In this document: positions 6,927-12,546 of the stretch, one piece after another
How positions within the stretch are numbered: the stretch's first letter is position 1
Layout: each line of letters starts with the position of its first letter
Assembly: GCA_035506155.1 (NCBI GenBank)
Contig: DATJPX010000158.1
Span: 1-17,181, forward strand
Length of the DNA: 17,181 nt
Direction of reading: 5' to 3'
Source: UBA877 sp035506155
GTDB lineage: Bacteria > Chloroflexota > Anaerolineae > Anaerolineales > Villigracilaceae
Made by a program: the position numbers and the translations under genes
Notes under the pieces: model-generated
The model's input: the letters and a program-made list of their open reading frames with translations, nothing else
Told to the model about the DNA's origin: nothing
The model's database searches: none

Positions 6927-7913
6927 TTAGGGAAGTTGGACCGCCGCCCGGACCTCTTGCATGGTCTTCTCGGCGATTGCACGGGCACGTTGGGCGCCTT
7001 GTTCGAGCACGGCATTCACGTCATCGGGCTTGGCTGCCAACTCGGCACGTCTGGCCCGGAAAGGTTCGAGGGCCTTGTTCAGGTTTTCTGCAAAGAGTCT
7101 CTTGCAGTCCACGCAACCGATCCCAGCTCGCCGGCACTCAATATTGATCTCGTCGACCTTCTCCTTGGCAGTGAAAGTCTTGTGCATGGTGAACACGTTG
7201 CAGATGTCCGGGTTTCCCGGGTCGGTACGCTTGATGCGTTGCGGATCGGTAACCATGTTCATTACCCGCTGGCGGGTTTCCTCCGGCGTGGCGGCAATTT
7301 CGATGTGGTTGTTGAGACTCTTGCTCATCTTTTCCTTGCCGTCGATCCCGAGCACCTTGGGAACCTCGGTAGTCTTCATCTGAGGTTCGAGAAGGGCGGT
7401 GGTGTTGTAACGGAAATTAAACGAGCGAACGGCCTCCCGGGTGAATTCTATATGAGGGGCCTGGTCGATACCAACCGGGACCAGATCGGTTTTGTAGAGA
7501 GCAATGTCTGCGGCCATCAGAACCGGGTAACCGACCAGGCCATAATTGACATTGTTGGGATTCTGGCGGACCTTGTCCTTGAAGGTCGGCAGGTCGGTCA
7601 ATTTCCCGAGCGGGGTCACCATGGAAAGTATTGTATGAAGCTCGGTGACCTGCGGAACGTGGGATTGGACGAAAAGGATGGTTTCCTCCGGGCGGATACC
7701 CACCGCCAGCAGGTCCAATGCCAGGTCGTAGGTGTTCTGCTTCAGGTTGAGCGTATCCTCGACCGTGGTCAAGGCGTGTAGATCGACGATGCAGTAGACA
7801 CATTCGTAATCATCTTGCAAGGCCACGTAGTTTTTAAAAGCACCCAGATAGTTCCCCAGGTGGGCTCGTCCGGTGGGACGGATCCCAGAAAATACACGTC
7901 CTTTTTTAACCAT
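6927..7913 (-). CDS. trpS: tryptophanyl-tRNA synthetase
   Basis: A 328-aa class I aminoacyl-tRNA synthetase, the normal bacterial TrpRS length. It activates tryptophan with ATP and charges tRNA-Trp. The HIGH-type signature is TGRAHLGN (residues 14-21) and the KMSKS loop is exact at 195-199. GYPVLMAADIALY and GIDQAPHIEFTRE are TrpRS-specific segments. A C-terminal GCVDCK pair of cysteines is common in bacterial TrpRS. The ATG at 7913 follows GAGGG with a 5-nt spacer. It sits between the selenoprotein gene (58 bp upstream) and dtd (41 bp downstream), all on the minus strand, which may be one transcript. Confidence 0.97.
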   Translation of the reverse strand: MVKKGRVFSGIRPTGRAHLGNYLGAFKNYVALQDDYECVYCIVDLHALTTVEDTLNLKQNTYDLALDLLAVGIRPEETILFVQSHVPQVTELHTILSMVTPLGKLTDLPTFKDKVRQNPNNVNYGLVGYPVLMAADIALYKTDLVPVGIDQAPHIEFTREAVRSFNFRYNTTALLEPQMKTTEVPKVLGIDGKEKMSKSLNNHIEIAATPEETRQRVMNMVTDPQRIKRTDPGNPDICNVFTMHKTFTAKEKVDEINIECRRAGIGCVDCKRLFAENLNKALEPFRARRAELAAKPDDVNAVLEQGAQRARAIAEKTMQEVRAAVQLP

Positions 7914-7943
7914 AAATCCCTCGCGATCGATTTTGGATTGCGG

Positions 7944-7965
7944 TATCGGCCAGAGCTTGCCGATA
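7944..7965. repeat. small inverted repeat between the selenoprotein gene and trpS
   Basis: TATCGGC (7944-7950) and GCCGATA (7959-7965) pair across an 8-nt loop; with one mismatch the stem extends to 10 bp (7941-7968). No T-tract follows on either strand, so it is not a clear terminator. It could be a leader structure for trpS, but I see no T-box or Trp-rich leader peptide. Confidence 0.3.
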
Positions 7966-7971
7966 TCGGAA

Positions 7972-8208
7972 TTACTTGAGCAGTTTTTGCACCAGCGCCA
8001 CCACTTCGCCGGGTTCGGCGTGGCGGCCGTTTTCGAGTTTGGAGTAGATCAATTGACCGTCGACATTGATCTCGTACCTGCCGCCCTCGGATGGGATGAG
8101 GGTGATGCTCTCGATTTCCGGTTCGAAATTTTTAAGAAGATCGTTTGCCAGGCTCACGGCCCGGTCCGTATAGTGTCAGACTGCGCAATACGTGATCTGA
8201 ATCTTCAT
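7972..8208 (-). CDS. SelW/Rdx-family selenoprotein (UGA = Sec11)
   Basis: Read from the ATG at 8208, the frame gives MKIQITYCAV, then TGA at 8176-8178, then HYTDRAV and on to a TAA at 7972-7974. With the TGA read as selenocysteine the product has 78 residues, normal for the SelT/SelW/SelH (Rdx) family. The redox motif becomes C8-A-V-U11, the CxxU/CxxC motif of the family, placed after the first beta strand as expected. The part after the UGA has the family pattern: GGRYEINVDGQLIYSK followed by an ENGRHAEPGEV segment. Rdx proteins are thioredoxin-like thiol/selenol oxidoreductases. AGGAG lies 10 nt before the ATG. A SECIS-like hairpin follows the UGA. A conventional call would give only a 61-aa GTG-start fragment (8157-7972) lacking the active site. 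The alternative is a nonsense-mutated Cys homologue. Sec machinery is not in the window. Confidence 0.85.
8148..8164 (-). promoter_or_regulatory. candidate bacterial SECIS element
   Basis: In the mRNA, CCGGGC (8164-8159) pairs with GCCUGG (8153-8148), closing a 5-nt apical loop CGUGA (8158-8154). The stem is 6 bp with one G.U. The loop begins 18 nt after the UGA, and a G is the second loop base followed by U. As I recall the general bacterial SECIS pattern, it needs a stem-loop with the apical loop about 16-37 nt after the UGA and a G among its first two bases. This fits, but short hairpins are common in GC-rich DNA. Confidence 0.55.
8176..8178 (-). other. recoded UGA codon (selenocysteine)
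   Basis: An in-frame TGA in the second Cys position of the CxxC motif of the SelW/Rdx protein. UGA is a genuine stop in neighbouring genes, so local recoding is needed rather than a changed code. Confidence 0.8.
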
Positions 8209-8238
8209 CGTTGTCGAGCTCCTCTCGCGTATCCGAAA

Positions 8239-8244
8239 ATTATA
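8239..8244 (-). promoter_or_regulatory. -10 box upstream of the selenoprotein gene
   Basis: A perfect TATAAT on the minus strand, 30 nt upstream of the selenoprotein ATG. The best -35 candidate, CTGCTA at 18-nt spacing, is poor (three of six). Probably the promoter of the selenoprotein-trpS-dtd unit. Confidence 0.45.
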
Positions 8245-8294
8245 CTTCTTCTCCACATAAAATAGCAGTCTCGCTTGGTGAAACATGAAGGATG

Positions 8295-8316
8295 AAAAGG
8301 GATTTTCCTCCCTTTT
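8295..8316. repeat. inverted repeat in the divergent intergenic region
   Basis: AAAAGGGA (8295-8302) and TCCCTTTT (8309-8316) form an 8-bp dyad with a 6-nt loop. It lies about 43 bp upstream of the plus-strand -35 box and about 50 bp upstream of the minus-strand -10 box. It could be a shared regulator site for the two divergent promoters. It looks partly terminator-like, but no gene ends nearby. Confidence 0.35.
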
Positions 8317-8358
8317 TGGCAAAAGATGGAACCCTACGGTTTTGGTAGGTACTTGCCT

Positions 8359-8387
8359 TTGACGGGTCACGGCCTTACATGTATAAT
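8359..8387 (+). promoter_or_regulatory. near-consensus sigma70 promoter of the eight-gene operon
   Basis: -35 TTGACG (8359-8364), a 17-nt spacer and -10 TATAAT (8382-8387): 11 of 12 consensus bases at ideal spacing. The expected start near 8394 leaves a leader of about 39 nt before the ATG at 8433. This is the only strong plus-strand promoter I see for the downstream genes. Confidence 0.85.
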
Positions 8388-8432
8388 CATTTAGCAACTC
8401 CATTCCCCAAAGGGTCATCTTAGAGGTTCAGC

Positions 8433-9251
8433 ATGGCACTGCGCGGCAACCTGCGCGATTTCTCCATAACCCAGTTATTGAATCTGATCAACCTGGCCAA
8501 CAAAACCGGGACGCTTGTTGTCGAAGGTCCCAGTGAAACGGCAAAGGTGGCGTTTCGGGATGGCAAGCTATCTTATGCGGAGATCGGCCATGAAGATGGG
8601 GGGCTGGCGACGATCCTGTATAAGGCCAAGAAGCTCTCCCAAGGGCAGTATAAGTCCCTTCAGCAGCGCACGATGCATATCCCGGATAAAGAGCTGGGCC
8701 TGTTATTGATCAATGCCGGCTATCTTTCCCAGGAAGATATTCTCACCAATCTGCAACAGCACTTCACGGATATTGTGCAGCGCTTGTTCACCTGGGTGGA
8801 AGGTTTCTTTCATTTCGACAATGACCTGCTTCCTCCCGACGACCGGATCTGCGTTCGCCTGGACCTGGAAAACCTGATCATCGAAGGAGCACGCCAACTG
8901 CGCGAATGGGAACAGCTGCAGGATGAAATTCCCAGCCTGGATATGGCATTGAAGTTTACCGATCGTCCGGGCACCAACTTGCGGAACGTTAACCTAAGCG
9001 TAGAAGAATGGCGGGTTGTTTCCTATATCAATCCGCGTAATACCATTCATCAGGTGGCCAGCGCCGCCAAGATGAATGACCTGGAGATCCGCCGAATCGT
9101 TTATGGCTTGCTGCAAGCGGGGTTGGTGGAAATCATCCGCCCCGAGGGCGCCGCCCCGCCGGTTCAGACGGCTCGCGTGTTCCCGACGGAAGACAAGGAA
9201 GAACAAAAATCCCTGGTCAACCGTCTGATCAGTCGAATTCGTTCTTTATAA
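8433..9251 (+). CDS. DUF4388 domain protein
   Basis: A 272-aa cytoplasmic protein. Residues 1-110 match the DUF4388 pattern (GNLRDFSITQLLNLINLANKTGTL with an FRDGKLSYAEIG segment), a domain found in bacterial signalling proteins, often beside GTPases or response regulators. The middle (about 85-150) continues the fold with an LLINAGYLSQEDI helix pair and a WVEGFFHFD strand. The C-terminal part (about 180-240) has helix-turn-helix-like spacing (TIHQVASAAKMNDLEIRRIVYGLLQAGLVE), like a winged helix. No enzymatic motif is visible. The start is supported by a GAGG-type site 7-8 nt upstream and by the promoter. It is the first gene of the operon, 21 bp before the GTPase gene, suggesting it is the GTPase's partner or scaffold (inference). 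Confidence 0.85.
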   Translation: MALRGNLRDFSITQLLNLINLANKTGTLVVEGPSETAKVAFRDGKLSYAEIGHEDGGLATILYKAKKLSQGQYKSLQQRTMHIPDKELGLLLINAGYLSQEDILTNLQQHFTDIVQRLFTWVEGFFHFDNDLLPPDDRICVRLDLENLIIEGARQLREWEQLQDEIPSLDMALKFTDRPGTNLRNVNLSVEEWRVVSYINPRNTIHQVASAAKMNDLEIRRIVYGLLQAGLVEIIRPEGAAPPVQTARVFPTEDKEEQKSLVNRLISRIRSL

Positions 9252-9266
9252 TCCTTCTGAAGGATT
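9250..9266 (+). promoter_or_regulatory. hairpin sequestering the GTPase Shine-Dalgarno
   Basis: AATCCTT (9250-9256), loop CTG, AAGGATT (9260-9266). The 3' arm contains the Shine-Dalgarno AAGGA (9260-9264), 8 nt before the GTPase ATG at 9273. The 5' arm contains the last two bases of the DUF4388 stop codon (TAA 9249-9251). Ribosomes finishing DUF4388 would open the hairpin, so the two genes should be translationally coupled. Confidence 0.6.
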
Positions 9267-9272
9267 GTCATT

Positions 9273-9815
9273 ATGCAAACTGTAAAAATGGTTGTCACAG
9301 GTCCATTCAACGCTGGCAAGACGGAATTCATCCGTTCCGTGAGCGAGATCGATGTCGTCTCGACGGAACGAAAAATCTCGTCCAGCCATGAAAAATCGGT
9401 CAAGGAAGCCACCACCGTCGCAATGGATTTTGGACGCATTACCGTTGACGATGACCTGGTGCTCTACCTCTTCGGCACCCCAGGCCAGCGCCGGTTCGAT
9501 TTCATGTGGGAGATCCTTTCGGAAGGGATGTTGGGATTTATCGTCATGGTGGACAGCACCCGGCCTGAAACGTTCCGCGAAGCCCGCTCCATTCTCGAGA
9601 CGTTCCATGCCTACGCGCCAACCCCGTACGTGGTCGCGGCGAACAAGCAGGATATGAAGGACGCGTGGGAACTGGAAGATATGCGCCATGCCCTGAGGCT
9701 GGACCCGAAAGTCAAACTGATCTCCTGTATCGCCCCCGACCGCCATTCGGTAAAGGCGATCCTGCTGGAACTTCTTTACAGCATCCTGAATGAAATGGAG
9801 AGTGGGGGCAAATAG
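9273..9815 (+). CDS. small Ras-like GTPase (MglA/CvnD type)
   Basis: A 180-aa single-domain P-loop GTPase. G1 is GPFNAGKT at residues 10-17, a G2 Thr is at 47-48, G3 is FGTPGQ at 67-72 with Gln72 in the catalytic position, and G4 is NKQD at 124-127. A weak G5 lies near SCIA. The FGTPGQ variant is typical of the bacterial conservon (CvnD-like) and MglA-related group rather than translational GTPases. Related proteins act as polarity, motility or signalling switches. It is translationally coupled to the DUF4388 gene and followed 24 nt later by a hydrolase gene. No separate GAP (MglB/roadblock) gene is in the window; DUF4388 may take that place (inference). Confidence 0.92.
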   Translation: MQTVKMVVTGPFNAGKTEFIRSVSEIDVVSTERKISSSHEKSVKEATTVAMDFGRITVDDDLVLYLFGTPGQRRFDFMWEILSEGMLGFIVMVDSTRPETFREARSILETFHAYAPTPYVVAANKQDMKDAWELEDMRHALRLDPKVKLISCIAPDRHSVKAILLELLYSILNEMESGGK

Positions 9816-9839
9816 TCCTCCACTTCAAAACCAACTGCC

Positions 9840-10637
9840 GTGTCTTCGATAACTACCGACCAGGGAATTGTCCATTATGAAGTGTATGGACGGGGACGGC
9901 CGGTCATCCTACTTCATGGTTGGCTGGGGTCTTGGGGACTCTGGCAGGAGACCATGGCTTACCTGGGTCCCTACTATCGCACATATGCGCTGGACTTCTG
10001 GGGGTTTGGCGACTCGGGAAAGAAACGTGAGAGTTACGCAGTCCAGGATTTTGTCAGCCTTGTAGACCAGTTCATGGACCGGCTGGGGATCGAGCGTGCC
10101 CCGCTGGTCGGACACAGTATGGGGGGCACGGTCAGCCTGTCAGTGGCCATTCAATATCCGCAACGAGCCAGCAAGGTGGTCGTGGTGGGTTCGCCGATCG
10201 CCGGATCCTCCCTGGCATTCCCGTTGAAGCTGGCAGGCCAGCGGCTGATCGCTGTGGTCCTGTTCAATATGATGTGGGCGTTTCGAATGGGCATGCGCAT
10301 CTATTCGCCCCTGATCTGTTCGGACCCACGTTTTCCACAGATGATGGACAAAGACCTGTCTCGGACCACCCTGGAATCGTTCCTGCTCAGCATCGCATCG
10401 CTCCGCCGGACGGATCTGCGCCCGATGTTGTCGCAGGTGAAGGTTCCAGCCATGGGAATGTACGGCAACAAGGATATTATCGTGCACCCGATGCAGTGGC
10501 AGCCAATGCAGGATGGCATACCAGGCGCCCGGATCGAACGGTTCGAGAAGGCCGGCCATTTCATCATGCTGGACGATTCCGGGCCTTTCTTGAGCAAATT
10601 GAAAAATTTCCTTGACGAGGACAAAACAACTGCATGA
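9840..10637 (+). CDS. alpha/beta hydrolase
   Basis: A 265-aa alpha/beta-hydrolase-fold enzyme. The oxyanion-hole motif is HGWLGSW (from His26). The nucleophile elbow GHSMGG puts Ser93 as nucleophile, Asp212 (YGNKDIIV) is the acid and His240 (KAGHFIML) the base, so the triad is complete. A variable cap with hydrophobic helices (about 120-190) suggests a nonpolar substrate. The substrate is unknown; the family includes esterases, lipases and epoxide hydrolases. The start is a GTG at 9840 with no clear Shine-Dalgarno, 24 nt after the GTPase stop; the protein begins normally for the family from there and I see no better start. It overlaps the V4R gene by 4 nt (ATGA), so the two are coupled. Confidence 0.9.
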   Translation: MSSITTDQGIVHYEVYGRGRPVILLHGWLGSWGLWQETMAYLGPYYRTYALDFWGFGDSGKKRESYAVQDFVSLVDQFMDRLGIERAPLVGHSMGGTVSLSVAIQYPQRASKVVVVGSPIAGSSLAFPLKLAGQRLIAVVLFNMMWAFRMGMRIYSPLICSDPRFPQMMDKDLSRTTLESFLLSIASLRRTDLRPMLSQVKVPAMGMYGNKDIIVHPMQWQPMQDGIPGARIERFEKAGHFIMLDDSGPFLSKLKNFLDEDKTTA

Positions 10638-11260
10638 CGCTCGCGCCGACTTATTTCTATCCCAACCGCATGGGGCGGATAGTACTGCTGGCGATGGATG
10701 AAATCCTCGGGCAGGCCGGTGTCAAAACCGTCCTGTCCAGCGCTCACTTGGCGGATGTTTTTGCCAGTCAACTTCCAGACAACCAGGACCTCAAATTCCC
10801 CTTCGAGCACCTCAGCGGCCTCCAGGTTGGGTTGGAGAGCGCATACGGATCCACAACCGGCCGCGGGCTGGCGATGCGCGTGGGTCGGGATTGTTTTCGC
10901 TACGGCCTGCGGGCGTTTGGCACCGAATTGGGCTTGTCCGATCTATCATTTCGTTTGCTCCCCCTGCCGGCCAAGCTGAAAGTTGGTACAGTGGCCTTCG
11001 CCGGCCTGTTCAACACGTTCACGGACCAGCGCGTGCGCCTGGAATGGGGCGAGAACCTGATTTACTGGCACATCGAGCGCTGCCCGGTCTGTTGGGAAAG
11101 GCACTCCGATGCGCCGTGCTGCCACCTGGCGGTGGGCCTGCTCCAGGAAGCGCTCTATTGGGTCAGCGGGGGGAAAAACTTCGAAGTCCAGGAAGAAAAA
11201 TGTATTGCGTGCGGTGACAGCGCGTGTACAATAGTAATTAATCAGACTCCGCTGGGTTGA
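10634..11260 (+). CDS. V4R (4-vinyl reductase-type) domain protein
   Basis: A 208-aa protein with the V4R pattern: an N-terminal YPNRMGRIVLLAMDEILGQAG helix, a central alpha/beta part with YGLRAFG, and a Cys-rich C-terminus. Cysteines are at 150, 153, 162, 163, 190, 193 and 198 (ERCPVCWER, CCHLAVG and a CIACGDSAC segment), probably binding a metal, zinc being usual. V4R domains bind small hydrophobic ligands and occur in BchJ-type proteins and in transcription regulators sensing aromatics. Here the domain stands alone, so it could be a ligand sensor or an enzyme subunit. The start overlaps the hydrolase stop (ATGA), and the next gene follows after 4 nt. Family assignment is good; ligand unknown. 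Confidence 0.82.
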   Translation: MTLAPTYFYPNRMGRIVLLAMDEILGQAGVKTVLSSAHLADVFASQLPDNQDLKFPFEHLSGLQVGLESAYGSTTGRGLAMRVGRDCFRYGLRAFGTELGLSDLSFRLLPLPAKLKVGTVAFAGLFNTFTDQRVRLEWGENLIYWHIERCPVCWERHSDAPCCHLAVGLLQEALYWVSGGKNFEVQEEKCIACGDSACTIVINQTPLG

Positions 11261-11264
11261 CGCC

Positions 11265-12542
11265 ATGTTAAAAGTGATCCTCCAGGCTCCACGCCACATC
11301 CTGCCGTTCAACGAACCGGCGCGGGATTTGCGCATCCAGAATAAACCACTTTGGCTCAACCAACGCGATCTGCTTGCGCCGTACGTCACGCGTGAGGTCG
11401 AGCTCACCGCAGGGGCCCGCTTACCGGTTCTGCGGGAACCAATGCTGGTTTATCGGGACAACCTGTTCTTCGACCAGTATTACATTTCGGAGTTCATCCA
11501 CCAAGCCAAGCGGCGCAACCGGGCGGTGCGGGCGGCCTTTTCCCTCGATGACCCTGCTTTCCGCGAACATGCCCTGCCGCTTTCTGTATCCTATACGCCG
11601 GCCGGAAATTTATATTATGCCGATCTCTGGTACTATCCGCGTGGGCCTCAGGCGGACGTTGCGCCGCTGGTCATCGATATGCAGTCGCGCGAGATCGGCT
11701 ATTACCACGTTCCTACCTACATGGCCTCGGAGAGCGGGGACTTGGTCTATCAGGTGCCGTTGCGCGCCATGATGGCCATCGACTGCTGGACCCATATCTT
11801 CATTGCAGACATGGTCTTCGGTTTGTTTGCCCGTGGAGCCCGTTTCGAGGAACGGATCAATCAGGATTTCTTCTACAAGCTAAAATTATTCACTACGGCA
11901 TTGTATGAAGGGAAACAGCTTCTGGAGTGCTCGCTACCCGTCAGGGTTGGCAAGAATTGCGTCATCGACCCATCGGCCAGTATTCATGGCCCCACTTTCA
12001 TTGGGGATAATGTGACCATCGGTGCAGGAGCAGTGATTGACAACTGCACCATTGGTGACAATGTCAATGTATCCCAGGACTGCCAGTTGATGCTTTCGGT
12101 GGTGGGCGACGGTACATTCCTGCCATTCCGCGCCGCGCTTTTCATGACCACGATTATGGAGAATGGCATGGTTGCCCAGAACACCTGTCTCCAGATGTGC
12201 GTGATCGGACGGAACACCTTTATTGGCGCCGGCAATACATTCACCGATTACAATCTGATCCCTTCGCCGATCCGGTCCCTGGATGGCAATGACAACTTGA
12301 ATAATGCCAACCGTCCGGTATTGGGCGGCTGCGTGGGGCATAATTGCCGCATCGGAGCGGGGATGGTCATCTTCCCGGCTCGTACGATCGAATCGGATGT
12401 GGTCCTCTTTGGTTCCAAGGACCGCCGGATCATCGATCGGGATGTCAGATACGAAGACAGCGATCATCACAAGTTGAAGGATGCAAGCAAACACCCGCGC
12501 CGCTATCCCCGCCGCGGTGAATCGGACCTCTCTTCTTGGTAG
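11265..12542 (+). CDS. left-handed beta-helix protein, GlmU-like architecture
   Basis: A 425-aa protein. The N-terminal half (about 1-220) has no LxAGxGTRM nucleotidyltransferase signature, but a VYRDNLFFD segment around 62-70 recalls the DN(L/P)F region of sugar-nucleotide pyrophosphorylases, so it may be a degenerate or remote relative. Residues about 225-395 form hexapeptide repeats of a left-handed parallel beta-helix (VGKNCVIDPSASIHGP, IGDNVTIGAGAVI, IGRNTFIGAGNTF, VGHNCRIGAGMVI), as in acyl- and acetyltransferases. A long loop (SPIRSLDGNDNLNNANRP) interrupts the helix. The C-terminal tail is basic and Arg-rich. Substrate unknown; transfer to a sugar or lipid is an inference. The start is 4 nt after the V4R stop with a weak Shine-Dalgarno, so coupling is likely. 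Confidence 0.75.
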   Translation: MLKVILQAPRHILPFNEPARDLRIQNKPLWLNQRDLLAPYVTREVELTAGARLPVLREPMLVYRDNLFFDQYYISEFIHQAKRRNRAVRAAFSLDDPAFREHALPLSVSYTPAGNLYYADLWYYPRGPQADVAPLVIDMQSREIGYYHVPTYMASESGDLVYQVPLRAMMAIDCWTHIFIADMVFGLFARGARFEERINQDFFYKLKLFTTALYEGKQLLECSLPVRVGKNCVIDPSASIHGPTFIGDNVTIGAGAVIDNCTIGDNVNVSQDCQLMLSVVGDGTFLPFRAALFMTTIMENGMVAQNTCLQMCVIGRNTFIGAGNTFTDYNLIPSPIRSLDGNDNLNNANRPVLGGCVGHNCRIGAGMVIFPARTIESDVVLFGSKDRRIIDRDVRYEDSDHHKLKDASKHPRRYPRRGESDLSSW

Positions 12543-12546
12543 CCAA

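Noticed and set aside
6876..7781. A 301-codon plus-strand frame opposite trpS
   Set aside because: trpS carries exact HIGH/KMSKS motifs on the other strand; this is a shadow frame.
7914..7971. T-box or Trp leader-peptide attenuator upstream of trpS
   Set aside because: The gap is only 58 nt, with no T-box core, no run of Trp codons and no terminator; only a short inverted repeat is present.
7972..8208. Genome-wide UGA reassignment (code 4 or 25) as explanation for the in-frame TGA
   Set aside because: At least five neighbouring genes (Nudix, dtd, hydrolase, V4R, reductase) end properly at TGA, and the single internal TGA sits exactly at a redox-active position.
8176..8418. An 80-codon minus-strand frame ending at the recoded TGA
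   Set aside because: Only its last ten codons (from ATG 8208) belong to a gene, the selenoprotein. The rest is the divergent promoter region read through.
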